From the NCBI RefSeq assembly GCF_021375795.1, contig NZ_JAEIOI010000003.1, forward strand, positions 310,001 to 374,000: a DNA stretch of 64,000 bases. Direction: 5' to 3'. The notes under the pieces were generated by a model, which ran no database searches, was not told where the DNA came from, and was given only the letters and a program-made list of their open reading frames with translations. The stretch comes from Pseudomonas anguilliseptica. GTDB lineage: Bacteria; Pseudomonadota; Gammaproteobacteria; Pseudomonadales; Pseudomonadaceae. Below, piece after piece: positions 48,421 through 57,692 of this stretch (position 1 is the first letter of the stretch; the number at the start of each line of letters is the position of its first letter). The translations under genes and the position numbers were made by a program.

Positions 48421-48891
48421 ATGAGCAACCCACCTTTCGAGCTAACCGCCGAGTTGCAGCAAGCGGTCAGCAACTTCTTTCAGCGCATTCCGTTCAATCA
48501 GATGCTTGGTATCGAACTGGATGAACTGAGCACCCAACGCGTGACCATGCATCTGCCGATGAAGCCCGAGCTGATTGGCAACTTCGTCCACGGCATCCTG
48601 CATGGCGGAGTGATTTCTTCGCTACTGGACGTCTGTGGCGGCGCCATGGCACTGATCGGCGCGTTCGACAAGCACCAGCACCTGTCCAGCGCCGAGCGCA
48701 TGGCGCGGCTGTCCAAGCTCGGCACCATCGACCTGCGTATCGACTACCTGCGCCCCGGCCGGGGCCAGCGCTTTACCGCCAGCGCCGTGCTGCTGCGTAC
48801 CGGCAACAAGGTGGCGGTGGTGCGCAGCGAACTGCACAGCGACGACGGCACCCTGGTGGCTGTCGGCACTGGCACGTATCTGTGCGGTTAA
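48421..48891 (+). CDS. Hotdog-fold thioesterase family protein
   Basis: A 156-aa PaaI/YigI-type thioesterase. The motif NFVHGILHGGVISSLLDVCG near residues 59-78 holds the HGG(V) turn and the catalytic-position Asp. RIDYLRPGRGQRFTA follows, typical of the family. The acyl-CoA substrate is unknown. Confidence 0.88.
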   Translation: MSNPPFELTAELQQAVSNFFQRIPFNQMLGIELDELSTQRVTMHLPMKPELIGNFVHGILHGGVISSLLDVCGGAMALIGAFDKHQHLSSAERMARLSKLGTIDLRIDYLRPGRGQRFTASAVLLRTGNKVAVVRSELHSDDGTLVAVGTGTYLCG

Positions 48892-48894
48892 AAG

Positions 48895-49347
48895 CTATTT
48901 GCGCTGCAAGCGGGTGAGAATGCGATCCAACGAATTGGCAAACGCCTGCTTGTCGCGCTCGCCGTAGGGCGGCTGACCGCCGCCGACCTGGCCCAGTTCG
49001 CGCAGCTCGGTAAACAGGTTAAGCACGGCCAGTTTGTCGCCCATGTTGCGCTCATCAAACTCGCGACCACGTGGATCAAGTGCGGCCACGCCCTTCTTCA
49101 CCAGGCGATCGGCCAGCGGCACGTCGCTGCAAATCACCAACTCGCCCGGCAGCGCATGCTCCACAAGGTAGTCATCTGCCGCATCCGGGCCACTGGGCAC
49201 CACGATCAGCCGCACACAGCTATAAGCCGGTTTGATCTGCGCCTGCCCCGCCACCAGCAGCACTTCGAAGCGCCGCTTCAGGGCGAACTTCACCACCTGA
49301 TCCTTGGCTGCCTTGGGGCAGGCATCGGCATCAATCCAGACTCGCAT
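48895..49347 (-). CDS. YaiI/YqxD family (DUF188) protein
   Basis: A 150-aa protein. The start MRVWIDADACPKAAKDQVVK, the strand LVICSDVPLADRLVKKGVAA and the end DPRGREFDERN are family marks of this PIN-like fold with conserved acidic residues. A nuclease role is proposed for the family but unproven. The ATG at 49347 matches the family start. Confidence 0.9.
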   Translation of the reverse strand: MRVWIDADACPKAAKDQVVKFALKRRFEVLLVAGQAQIKPAYSCVRLIVVPSGPDAADDYLVEHALPGELVICSDVPLADRLVKKGVAALDPRGREFDERNMGDKLAVLNLFTELRELGQVGGGQPPYGERDKQAFANSLDRILTRLQRK

Positions 49348-49410
49348 CACCCAGCATTCTCCACAGGCAACAAAGCCGGCATGGTAAGCCATGCCGGCAA
49401 CAGCGGTGCA

Positions 49411-51303
49411 TCAAGCCTGAGCCAGACGCCGCCGCTCGCCCAGCCAGCTACGCCCGTAGAGCAGGGCAATGGCCGCCAGCGCCGTGGCCTGCGCCGCCAG
49501 GCTGTAGGCGTCATCATGAATGCCCAGCCAGTCGAACTCGAAAAAGGCCACCGGTTGCGTACCGAGCACCCCGGCTTCCTGCAACGCCGCTACACCGTGG
49601 CCGGCAAACACCACCGAGAGCACACAGAGCAACACGGCATTGGCACCAAAGAAGGTGGCCAGCGGCAGTTTGCGTGAGCCACGCAGGATCACCCAGGCCA
49701 ACCCAAGCAGCAGCACCAGCGCCGCCGCTGCACCGGCCAGGACCATGCCGTGGCCTTGCGGGCCGGCCTGCAACCAGAGGGTTTCATAGAACAGGATGAC
49801 CTCGAACAGCTCGCGGTACACCGAGAAGAACGCCAGCACGGCAAAGCCGAAACGCCCACCGCCGCCGACCAGGCTGCTCTTGATGTAATCCTGCCAGGCC
49901 GCCGCATGCCGGCGGTCATGCATCCACACCCCGAGCCAGAGCACCATCACGCTGGCAAACAGCGCTGTCACGCCTTCCAGCAGTTCACGCTGCGCGCCGC
50001 TGACGTCGATCAGGTACGCCGCCAGTGCCCAGGTGGCCACCCCGGCCAGCAGCGCCAGACCCCAGCCGATGTGCACGCTGCGCACCGCCTGCTGCTGACC
50101 GGTGTTACGCAGGAAAGCCAGGATCGCCGCCAGCACCAGAATCGCCTCCAGCCCCTCACGCAGCAGGATCAGCAGGCTGGAAAAGAAGCTCAGCGAACTC
50201 GACAGCCCATCGCCATCGAGCAAGGCGGCAGACGTCGCCAGCTCGGCTTTGGCCTGCTCCAGCCGCTGCGCCGCCTGCGGCACCGACAAACCATCCTGCA
50301 GCGCCTGACGGTAGGCCATCAGCGCCCGCTCAGTGGTCTTGCGCTGCACCGAGTCGAGGTTATCCAGGGCGCTTTCGACCAGCTCGAAACCTTCCAGATA
50401 GGCACCGACGGACAGGTCATAGGCCTGCTCGTGCTCACCGGCGCGATAAGCCGCCAGGCTCTGCTCCAGGGTCGCGCGAGTGTGCTCGATCAATTGCAGC
50501 GGGCCGCGCTGCTGCACCGGCGGTTGAGCACGCTGGGCGCGAAAGCGTGCAGCCGCCTCCTCGCCCTGCGCTGCCGTCACTTCATCCGGGGTCATGCCGG
50601 CCAGCGCGGCCAGGCTGAACGACTCACCTGTCGCAACCGGTTCGGCACTGAAACCGGAGATATAACTGGCCAGATCCCAGCGCTGGCGCTCATCCAGTTG
50701 ATCGGCAAAAGCCGCCATGTCCGTGCCGTCGATGCCCAGGCCAATGGTATTGAACAGGTCATACAGGCTCAGACGATTGAGTCGCGCCAGGTCACGCAAG
50801 TTGGCCGGCGGTGGCTCCAGGCCAATGCCGGCCGGCCCGTCGCCGGCACCGCTGGCGCCATGGCAGACGCTGCAATACTGGGCGAACAACGGCGCGCCAC
50901 GGCTGGGGTCAGGGGTGATGGCCGGGGTCTGGCTGACGCCGTAGGCCGTGGCCAGGGTCGCGGCCAACTGCCGCGCCTGCTGTGCGACCTGGCTGCCCTC
51001 GACGCGCTGCTCGATGCCCTGACGCAGGCTGGCCACGCCCTGCTCCAGCTCGGCCTGTTCGCTGCGCGCTGGCAGCGCAACGATCAGGCTTTGCAGTACA
51101 GTCAGAAACTCAAGCTGCTCGCGGTACTCGCCGGAGTCGATCACCTGACCATTGGCCACGGTGGCAGGGTAATCAGCGCCCAGGTAACCGAGCAGATGCA
51201 GAGCTTGCGCCGCGCCCTCAAGGGGCTCGGCCATGACAGTCAGGCTGCACAGGGCCAGAACGGGCACCAGCAACCAACTGAAGTAACGCAATACGGAAGT
51301 CAT
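49411..51303 (-). CDS. Cytochrome c - FTR1 iron permease fusion
   Basis: A 630-aa protein. A signal peptide covers about residues 1-25 (cleavage near VMA-EP). A periplasmic domain then holds a c-type haem site CSVCH (near 144-148) with a downstream methionine ligand candidate. The C-terminal FTR1 permease domain has seven membrane segments with REGLE (near 405) and RELFE, the two iron-binding REXXE-type motifs. It likely oxidises Fe(II) and imports Fe(III). A weak Fur-like half site (AATCATTA) lies upstream on the minus strand. The start lacks a clear ribosome site. Confidence 0.88.
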   Translation of the reverse strand: MTSVLRYFSWLLVPVLALCSLTVMAEPLEGAAQALHLLGYLGADYPATVANGQVIDSGEYREQLEFLTVLQSLIVALPARSEQAELEQGVASLRQGIEQRVEGSQVAQQARQLAATLATAYGVSQTPAITPDPSRGAPLFAQYCSVCHGASGAGDGPAGIGLEPPPANLRDLARLNRLSLYDLFNTIGLGIDGTDMAAFADQLDERQRWDLASYISGFSAEPVATGESFSLAALAGMTPDEVTAAQGEEAAARFRAQRAQPPVQQRGPLQLIEHTRATLEQSLAAYRAGEHEQAYDLSVGAYLEGFELVESALDNLDSVQRKTTERALMAYRQALQDGLSVPQAAQRLEQAKAELATSAALLDGDGLSSSLSFFSSLLILLREGLEAILVLAAILAFLRNTGQQQAVRSVHIGWGLALLAGVATWALAAYLIDVSGAQRELLEGVTALFASVMVLWLGVWMHDRRHAAAWQDYIKSSLVGGGGRFGFAVLAFFSVYRELFEVILFYETLWLQAGPQGHGMVLAGAAAALVLLLGLAWVILRGSRKLPLATFFGANAVLLCVLSVVFAGHGVAALQEAGVLGTQPVAFFEFDWLGIHDDAYSLAAQATALAAIALLYGRSWLGERRRLAQA

Positions 51304-51424
51304 ATAGGAGTAAATCCCAAATACGAATGGATGACATTCGATTGTTACCCTCCTAATGATTTTCCTCAACCACTGATCGACCATGGCCCGCGACGGATTG
51401 TCGCAAGCCAGCAGGAGTGACCCG

Positions 51425-52198
51425 ATGAGTTTCTGGCAACGCCTGGAAGAACCGGCCCATGCAGTGGTCTGCGGTGCAAGCCGCGGGATCGGCCTGGCCC
51501 TGACAACGCAGTTGCTGGCGCGCGCACAGGTGACTGAGGTGTGGGCCATCGCCCGCCAGGCCAGCAAAGCGCAAGGCCTGCTGGAGTTGCAAGCACACTA
51601 CGGACAACGCGTGCGCTGTCTGGATGTGGATGTGTGCGATGAACAGGCACTGGCAACGTTGGCCACTCAACTGCGCGCGAGCATTCCACACCTGCATCTG
51701 CTGCTGTGTACGGTGGGCGTGCTGCAAGATGGTGACGCGAAAGCCGAGAAAGGCCTGAACCAGATCAGCCTTGAGGGGTTGTTGGCGACCTTTCAGCGCA
51801 ACAGCTTTGCGCCGATCCTGCTGCTCAAGCACCTGCTGCCGCTGCTGCGTGGCCGGCACCCCTGCACGGTGGCGGCGCTGTCGGCGCGGGTCGGTTCGAT
51901 TGGCGACAACCGCCTCGGCGGCTGGTACAGCTACCGCGCCAGCAAGGCGGCGTTGAACCAGTTATTGCACACGGCGAGCATCGAGCTGAGCCGACTCAAC
52001 CCCAACAGCTGCGTGCTCAGCCTGCACCCTGGCACCACCGACACTGCCCTGTCGAAACCCTTTCAGGCCAATGTGCCCGCCGACAAGCTGTTTACTCCTC
52101 ACTATTCAGCGGAATGCCTGCTGGCGCAGATTGAGCAGCACGGCCCGGCACAGACCGGCACCTTCTGGGGCTGGGATGGCCAGCCGATTCCCTGGTAG
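51425..52198 (+). CDS. Short-chain dehydrogenase/reductase (C-factor type)
   Basis: A 257-aa SDR enzyme. The cofactor loop is VVCGASRGIGLAL, the NAG-type strand is replaced by LLCTVGVL, and the catalytic pair is in YSYRASKAALNQL (Tyr, Lys). It resembles the CsgA/C-factor-like subgroup. ATG 51425 gives the usual N-terminus. Divergent from the FTR1 gene. Substrate unknown. Confidence 0.88.
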   Translation: MSFWQRLEEPAHAVVCGASRGIGLALTTQLLARAQVTEVWAIARQASKAQGLLELQAHYGQRVRCLDVDVCDEQALATLATQLRASIPHLHLLLCTVGVLQDGDAKAEKGLNQISLEGLLATFQRNSFAPILLLKHLLPLLRGRHPCTVAALSARVGSIGDNRLGGWYSYRASKAALNQLLHTASIELSRLNPNSCVLSLHPGTTDTALSKPFQANVPADKLFTPHYSAECLLAQIEQHGPAQTGTFWGWDGQPIPW

Positions 52199-52213
52199 CG
52201 ATACCGGCCAAGA

Positions 52214-52843
52214 TCAGACCGGCGCGCGGCGCACGCTGGCCAGCAACGCCGCCGCGCCGATAAACAGTGCACCAAAGGTGCGGTTCATCAGCTTCTGCTG
52301 ACGCGGCGAACGCAGCGCGCCCAGCACCCGAGCAGCCAAACCGGTGTAACCGGCCATGACGATCAGGTCGACGCAGATCATGGTCACGCCCATCACCAGG
52401 TACTGCATCAGCAGTGGCGCCTGTGGATTGATGAACTGCGGCAGCACCGCGAGCATGAACACAATCGCCTTGGGGTTGCTGAAGTTGACCAGAAAACCGC
52501 GCAGCACCAGAGTCAGCGGGCGACCGATGGGCCGCTCGGTCTGCGCGCTCATCTCGCTGGGCAACGCCTGCCACTGGCGATAGCCGAGGTACACCAGATA
52601 GACCACGCCAAACCACTTGATCAGGCTGAAGGCCAATTCCGAAGCCGCCAGAATCGCCCCGACACCCGCCGCCACGATGGCGATCTGCAAGGCCAGACCC
52701 AGTTGCAGGCCCAGGGCATTCCAGTAACCACGCAGGAAGCCGTATTGCAGCCCGGCCGACATCGAGGCAATCGCCCCGGCACCCGGCGACAGGCTGATGA
52801 CCCAACAGGCCACAAAGAATGCAAGCCAGGTTTCCAGTGCCAT
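52214..52843 (-). CDS. LysE family amino acid exporter
   Basis: A 209-aa membrane protein with six predicted segments. The start WLAFFVACWVISLSPGAGAI is the RhtB/LysE signature, and FLVNFSNPKAIVFMLAVLPQ contains the conserved NP-KA motif. Probably exports homoserine, threonine or a related amino acid. Confidence 0.9.
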   Translation of the reverse strand: MALETWLAFFVACWVISLSPGAGAIASMSAGLQYGFLRGYWNALGLQLGLALQIAIVAAGVGAILAASELAFSLIKWFGVVYLVYLGYRQWQALPSEMSAQTERPIGRPLTLVLRGFLVNFSNPKAIVFMLAVLPQFINPQAPLLMQYLVMGVTMICVDLIVMAGYTGLAARVLGALRSPRQQKLMNRTFGALFIGAAALLASVRRAPV

Positions 52844-52871
52844 GGCACTTCTCCATTACAAACAGCGGAAT

Positions 52872-52903
52872 AAAAAAGGGGTAGGCCGCTAGCCTACCCC
52901 TTG
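52872..52903 (-). terminator. Terminator of the TerC family gene
   Basis: On the minus strand AAGGGGTAGGC and its complement ending CCTACCCCTT are followed by a T run, 26 bases beyond the gene stop. Confidence 0.85.
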
Positions 52904-52928
52904 TTGGGTTACTCGCCCAGCCGGCTTA

Positions 52929-53690
52929 TCAGTCCGGCGAACCCTTGCGCAGTTGCACGGGGTCCAATTCTTCTTCCTTGCGCGCACGGGCCGTGCGCAT
53001 GCGGATATTGACGGCTTCCACCGCCAGTGAGAAGGCCATGGCGAAGTACACATAACCCTTCGGCACATGCACCTCGAAGGCCTCGGCGATCAGCACAGTA
53101 CCCACCACGATGAGGAACGACAGCGCGAGGATTTTCAGGCTCGGGTGCTTGTCGATAAACGCGCTGATGGTGCCAGCCGACAGCATCATCACAAATACCG
53201 AGATAACGATGGCCGCGACCATCACCGGCACGTTGTCGACCAGACCGACAGCGGTAATCACCGAATCCAGGGAGAACACGATGTCGATGATCGCGATCTG
53301 CACGATGATGCCCATAAAGCCATAGGTCTTGCCGCCGACGGCTTGGGTTTCTTCTTCACCTTCCAGGCTGTGGAAGATCTCAGCGGTGCTCTTCCACAAC
53401 AGGAACAGCCCACCGAAGAACAGGATCAGGTCACGTCCGGAAACGCCTTGCTCGAACACATGGAACAGGTCGGCCGTCAGGCGCATCACCCAGCTGATCG
53501 ACAGCAGCAGCAGAATCCGCGTGCCCATGGCCAGAGCCAGGCCGAAGAAGCGCGCTTTCGGTTGCTGATGCTTGGGCAGGCGGCTGACCAGGATCGAGAT
53601 AAAGATGATGTTGTCGATGCCGAGGACAATTTCCAGGGCGGTCAGGGTAAGAAACGCGACCCAGAGTTCCGGGCTGGCCAGCCATTCCAT
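52929..53690 (-). CDS. TerC/YgdQ family integral membrane protein
   Basis: A 253-aa membrane protein. The start region LTALEIVLGIDNIIFISILV with its Asp in the membrane and IAIIDIVFSLDSVITAVGLV with a second Asp form the internal repeat typical of TerC proteins. These bind or export metal ions (Mn in Alx/MeeY relatives). Substrate is not determined. Confidence 0.9.
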   Translation of the reverse strand: MEWLASPELWVAFLTLTALEIVLGIDNIIFISILVSRLPKHQQPKARFFGLALAMGTRILLLLSISWVMRLTADLFHVFEQGVSGRDLILFFGGLFLLWKSTAEIFHSLEGEEETQAVGGKTYGFMGIIVQIAIIDIVFSLDSVITAVGLVDNVPVMVAAIVISVFVMMLSAGTISAFIDKHPSLKILALSFLIVVGTVLIAEAFEVHVPKGYVYFAMAFSLAVEAVNIRMRTARARKEEELDPVQLRKGSPD

Positions 53691-53696
53691 AAATGC

Positions 53697-54284
53697 TTAA
53701 ACCTCTTTATTACGCGGTGTAGGGAGTTCGCCATTGCGCCAGCGGCGCACGGCTTTTTGAAAAAACAGGCTATTGGGAATCTGCACCCAGGCACCGGGCG
53801 CATCACCACTGAGATCTTCCAGGGTGGTGTAGAACAGGTTGATCGCTACTACACGGCCACGCACCCCCGGCTTGTCGGCGCTTTCCAGCACTTCGACGCA
53901 GTCGCCGATACGAAACGGGCCCATGGCGAAGATCAGCAGCGCGCAGAACATGTTCGACAACACGCTCCAGATGGCGAAGAAGGCAATCGCTGCCACGGCT
54001 ACAAAGCCAGTCAGCGCGCCCCACAGCACCTGCGCGGATACGCCCAGGCGCTCCAGCACCAGCATGAAGGCACTGCCCAGTACCAGCCAGCGCAGCAGCC
54101 CCCGCAGCGGCATCAACAGCTCAGCCGGCAACTGCGGATAACGATTGCCCAGACGGGTAATGCCACGCGTGAGGATGCGCTGCAGCAGCCAGGCCAGCAG
54201 CAGAATCAGGATCACCTGGCCGGTGCGCAGCAGCGGCTCCTTCCAGGTCATCAGCCATTCGAGGGTCGGCAGGGTGATGTTCAA
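53697..54284 (-). CDS. Small mechanosensitive channel family protein (MscS)
   Basis: A 195-aa MscS-type protein: three membrane helices, of which the pore-lining one reads FVAVAAIAFFAIWSVLSN, followed by the beta domain (PFRIGDCVEV). The C-terminal cytoplasmic cage is short. It overlaps the ABC-F gene upstream by 4 bp, an operon. Confidence 0.87.
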   Translation of the reverse strand: MNITLPTLEWLMTWKEPLLRTGQVILILLLAWLLQRILTRGITRLGNRYPQLPAELLMPLRGLLRWLVLGSAFMLVLERLGVSAQVLWGALTGFVAVAAIAFFAIWSVLSNMFCALLIFAMGPFRIGDCVEVLESADKPGVRGRVVAINLFYTTLEDLSGDAPGAWVQIPNSLFFQKAVRRWRNGELPTPRNKEV

Positions 54285-56191
54285 CTGGCAGCCTCCAGTT
54301 CAGCCTGCAGAGCCTCCAGAGTTTCCAGTGCCAGCAACCAGCGCTCTTCCAAATCGGCTTCGCGCCCTTTCAGTTTGGCCTGCTCGGCCAGGGCATCGCG
54401 CAGTGCATCCTTGCGCACGGCATCGTAGATATCACTCTCAGCCAAACGGGCTTCGACAGCAGCGATCTTGTCCTGAACCTGGCCCAGCTCCTTCTCCAGC
54501 TTCTCGGCTTCACGCTTGTGCGGGGCCAGTTGCTGACGCAGGGCCGCAGCCGCCTGGCGCTGCACGCGCTTGTCGGTTTTGTCTGGGTTGCTCTCGCTGC
54601 TGCTGGCCGGCGCCTGCCGCGCGCGGTAATCCACCAACCAGCGGGCGTAATCTTCCAGGTCACCGTCGAACGGCTGCACCTGGCCATCGGCGACCAGAAG
54701 GAATTCGTCGGTGGTGCTCTTGAGCAGGTGACGATCGTGAGACACCACCACCACCGCACCGGAAAACTCCTGCAGGGCCATGGTCAGGGCCAGGCGCATT
54801 TCCAGATCAAGGTGGTTAGTCGGCTCATCGAGCAGCAGCAGATTGGGCTTGCCCCAGGCGATCAGCGCCAGGGCCAGACGGGCTTTCTCGCCACCAGAGA
54901 AGTTCTGCACCGGCTCATCGCAACGCGGGCCACGGAAGTCAAAACCGCCGAGGAAGTCGCGCAGGGTCTGCTCGCGCTCCGTGGGTGCTAGACGCTGGAA
55001 GTGCAGCAGCGGGCTGGCGTGGTCATCCAGGGCATCGAGCTGATGCTGGGCAAAGTAGCCGACCACCAGATTCTCGCCACGTTGCAGATGACCGCTGATG
55101 GGTTGCAGCTCGTTCGACAAGTTCTTGATCAGCGTCGATTTGCCTGCGCCGTTCGGCCCGAGCAGGCCCAGACGCGCGCCGGGGGCGAGGCTCAGTTTGA
55201 CCTTCTCCAGCACCACCTTGTCGCCGTAACCCAGGCGGCCTTCGCTCAGACTGAGCAGCGGGCTGGAGATCTTGTCGGCCTCGCGGAAGCTGAAGTCGAA
55301 GGGCGAATCGACATGCGCCGCCGACAGCTCCTCCATGCGTTCCAGGGCCTTGATCCGGCTCTGCGCCTGGCGTGCCTTGGTGGCCTGGGCCTTGAAGCGG
55401 GCGATGTATTTTTCCATGTGCGCGCGCTGCGCCTGCTGCTTCTCGTACGCCTGCTGCTGCTGCGCCAGACGCTCGGCACGGGTGCGCTCGAAGGCCGAAT
55501 AGCCGCCGCGATAGAGGGTCAGTTTCTGCTGATCGAGGTGGGCAACGTGGTCCACTACGGCATCCAGGAAGTCGCGGTCATGAGAGATCAGCAACAACGT
55601 ACCGGGGTAACCTTTCAGCCAGCTTTCCAACCAGAGAATGGCGTCCAGATCGAGGTGGTTGGTCGGTTCATCGAGCAACAGCAGGTCGGACGGGCACATC
55701 AGCGCCTGGGCCAGGTTCAGGCGCATGCGCCAGCCACCGGAGAAATCGCCAACGCGGCGGTCCATCTGTGCGCTGTCAAAGCCCAGGCCGGCAAGCAGCT
55801 TGCGCGCGCGCGCATCAGCCGAGTAGCCATCGAGGGTATCCAGCTCGGTGTGCAGACGGGCCACGGCAGCACCGTCATGCGCGGCTTCGGCTACGGCCAA
55901 TTCGGCCTGCACGCGGCGCAGACGCACGTCGCCATCGAGCACATAATCGACCGCCTGACGCTCGACCGCCTCGATCTCCTGGCGCATGTGCGCAACGCGC
56001 CAATCGCCAGGGATCAGGCAGTCGCCCGCGTCGGCACTCAGCTCGCCACGCAACAGGGCAAACAGGCTGGATTTGCCAGCGCCATTGGCGCCGATCAGAC
56101 CGGCTTTGTGGCCGGGGTGCAGGGTCATCTCGGCGTCTTCTAGCAGACGCTGAGGGCCACGCTGTAAAGTCAGGTTTTGGAGTCGGATCAT
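54281..56191 (-). CDS. ABC-F ATPase (YheS-like)
   Basis: A 636-aa soluble protein with two ABC domains: Walker A GANGAGKSSL and GPNGAGKSTL, signatures FSGGW and FSGGEKARLALA, and Walker B LLLLDEPTNHLD twice. A P-site tRNA interaction linker (Lys/Arg-rich, KYIARFKAQATKARQAQSRI) lies between, and a C-terminal coiled coil (RVQRQAAAALRQQL and on). It acts on the ribosome E site to relieve stalling. In P. aeruginosa its homologue is next to algP, as here. Confidence 0.94.
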   Translation of the reverse strand: MIRLQNLTLQRGPQRLLEDAEMTLHPGHKAGLIGANGAGKSSLFALLRGELSADAGDCLIPGDWRVAHMRQEIEAVERQAVDYVLDGDVRLRRVQAELAVAEAAHDGAAVARLHTELDTLDGYSADARARKLLAGLGFDSAQMDRRVGDFSGGWRMRLNLAQALMCPSDLLLLDEPTNHLDLDAILWLESWLKGYPGTLLLISHDRDFLDAVVDHVAHLDQQKLTLYRGGYSAFERTRAERLAQQQQAYEKQQAQRAHMEKYIARFKAQATKARQAQSRIKALERMEELSAAHVDSPFDFSFREADKISSPLLSLSEGRLGYGDKVVLEKVKLSLAPGARLGLLGPNGAGKSTLIKNLSNELQPISGHLQRGENLVVGYFAQHQLDALDDHASPLLHFQRLAPTEREQTLRDFLGGFDFRGPRCDEPVQNFSGGEKARLALALIAWGKPNLLLLDEPTNHLDLEMRLALTMALQEFSGAVVVVSHDRHLLKSTTDEFLLVADGQVQPFDGDLEDYARWLVDYRARQAPASSSESNPDKTDKRVQRQAAAALRQQLAPHKREAEKLEKELGQVQDKIAAVEARLAESDIYDAVRKDALRDALAEQAKLKGREADLEERWLLALETLEALQAELEAAS

Positions 56192-56241
56192 AATGGCGGC
56201 GGAGTCTACCAGAGTCCTTTTTGATAAGCCCGGAAAGCACC

Positions 56242-56706
56242 ATGCCTACTGACCTGTGGCGGTTTGCCCAAGCCCTGTACCAACAACCCGGCGTCGAAGC
56301 CTGCTGCCTGCATGTACAGGCGCTGGGGGCCGACGTTTGCCTGCTGCTTTGTGCGGCCTGGCTGGAAAGCCGGCAAATCGGCTGTAGCCGCGAGCGCGCC
56401 GAGGCGCTGCGCAATCTGGCACAACCCTGGCAGCAACAGGTGGTGGTGCCATTGCGCCAACTGCGACAAAACTGGCGCGAAGCCGCACAAAGCGATAACG
56501 CCCTAGCGCAGTTACGCGAACAGGTTAAACAGCTGGAGCTGACGGCAGAACGCGAACAACTCGAACGCCTGGCGGCGTGCAGTCAGCACTGGTCGCTCGC
56601 AGAAACGAACACCTCACTGAGCTGGCTGGAAAGTCTGGCTCCCGAACGGGCCGACCGTGATGCACTGCACAGGCTGCGCATCGCGGCGGCACAACTCAGC
56701 GCTTAA
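56242..56706 (+). CDS. TIGR02444 family protein
   Basis: A 154-aa conserved Pseudomonas protein beginning MPTDLWRFAQALYQQPGVEA. The C-terminal half is a charged helix (REQVKQLELTAEREQLERLA). No known activity. It is divergent from the ABC-F gene and overlaps the end of algP by 4 bp. Confidence 0.85.
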   Translation: MPTDLWRFAQALYQQPGVEACCLHVQALGADVCLLLCAAWLESRQIGCSRERAEALRNLAQPWQQQVVVPLRQLRQNWREAAQSDNALAQLREQVKQLELTAEREQLERLAACSQHWSLAETNTSLSWLESLAPERADRDALHRLRIAAAQLSA

Positions 56707-57566
56707 ACGGCGCTGGCTGGGGTGCTGGCAGCCGGCGCAGCAACAGCCTCAACTACTGCTGGCTTGGCCACAGCAGGTTTGGCTGCTGCCGGTTTGGCGG
56801 CGGGCTTGGCTGCTGGTTTTTTCGCTGCTGGCTTCGCTGCAGGCTTCGCAACAGGTTTGGCCGCAGGCTTAGCTACCGGCTTGCTGGCCGGTTTGGCTGC
56901 TGGAGCCTTTTTCGCCACGGGCTTGCTTACGGCCTTGGCCGCTGGCTGAGCAGCCGGTTTGCTGGCAACAGGTTTGCTGCTGGCTGCTGCGGGTTTCTTC
57001 GCTGCCGGCTTGGCTGGAGCCTTGGCAGGAGCCTTGGCAGCTGGCGCAGGGCTTTTGGCGGCAGCTTTGGGGGCTGGCTTGCGGGCAGCGGGTTTGGCCG
57101 GAGCCTTGGCTGCAGCAGGTTTGCTGACCGGCTTGACCTGGGTTGCCTTGGCCGCACGGCTGTCCAGGGCCTTACTAACAGCTTCCTTGACCTTGCCCAC
57201 GCCCTGGGCCAGTTTCAGGCTCTCTTGTGCATCGCGTTTGAGCCCGGCGATATAGCTGCGGGTCTCGCTCTGCCGATCCTTCAGGGTGTCGAGCAGTTGC
57301 TCCAGCTCAGCCACGGCGTCCTTGGCTTTGGCCTGCGCCTTGGCCTTGCCGGCGACGGCCGCGTCCTGCATCTTGCTGCGTGCCTTGTGCAGTTTTTCCT
57401 GAGCTTTGCCGCGCTGCTTCTCCAGCTTGGCGAGCAGTTGTTCGGCATCGACCAGAGCGCGCGTGCAGGCGTCCTCCAGGTGCTCAAGCAGGCTGCTGGA
57501 AAGTTGCTGCAACAGGTGCAGCGGTGTACTCACTGACTTCTTCTTTGCATTCTTTGTAGCCGACAT
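56703..57566 (-). CDS. algP: AlgP/PhaF-like histone H1-like regulator
   Basis: A 287-aa protein. A helical N-terminal domain (residues 1-125, phasin-like coiled coil, LLQQLSSSLLEHLEDACTRA) is followed by a lysine/proline/alanine-rich tail of repeated AAKP/KPAA units (about residues 145-265). This is the architecture of AlgP (AlgR3), which binds DNA like eukaryotic histone H1 and was linked to alginate expression. The repeated DNA makes length variation likely. Confidence 0.95.
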   Translation of the reverse strand: MSATKNAKKKSVSTPLHLLQQLSSSLLEHLEDACTRALVDAEQLLAKLEKQRGKAQEKLHKARSKMQDAAVAGKAKAQAKAKDAVAELEQLLDTLKDRQSETRSYIAGLKRDAQESLKLAQGVGKVKEAVSKALDSRAAKATQVKPVSKPAAAKAPAKPAARKPAPKAAAKSPAPAAKAPAKAPAKPAAKKPAAASSKPVASKPAAQPAAKAVSKPVAKKAPAAKPASKPVAKPAAKPVAKPAAKPAAKKPAAKPAAKPAAAKPAVAKPAVVEAVAAPAASTPASAV

Positions 57567-57692
57567 GACACGCCTCCTGGCGGATGAAGTTGGCGCTCAT
57601 ACTAGACCTCCTTTTGCTCGCCTTGCCACCTCAAGCCTTGAGCTTGAGCACTTGGCTGGCATAATCGGGCCACCTTCGGCCGGAGAACACCC

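Noticed and set aside
51325..51365. Fur box upstream of the FTR1 gene
   Set aside because: Only a half-site (AATCATTA) is seen; not strong enough for a separate feature.
49750..51420. 556-codon plus-strand frame opposite the FTR1 fusion gene
   Set aside because: Antisense shadow; the minus-strand protein has signal peptide, haem site and permease motifs.
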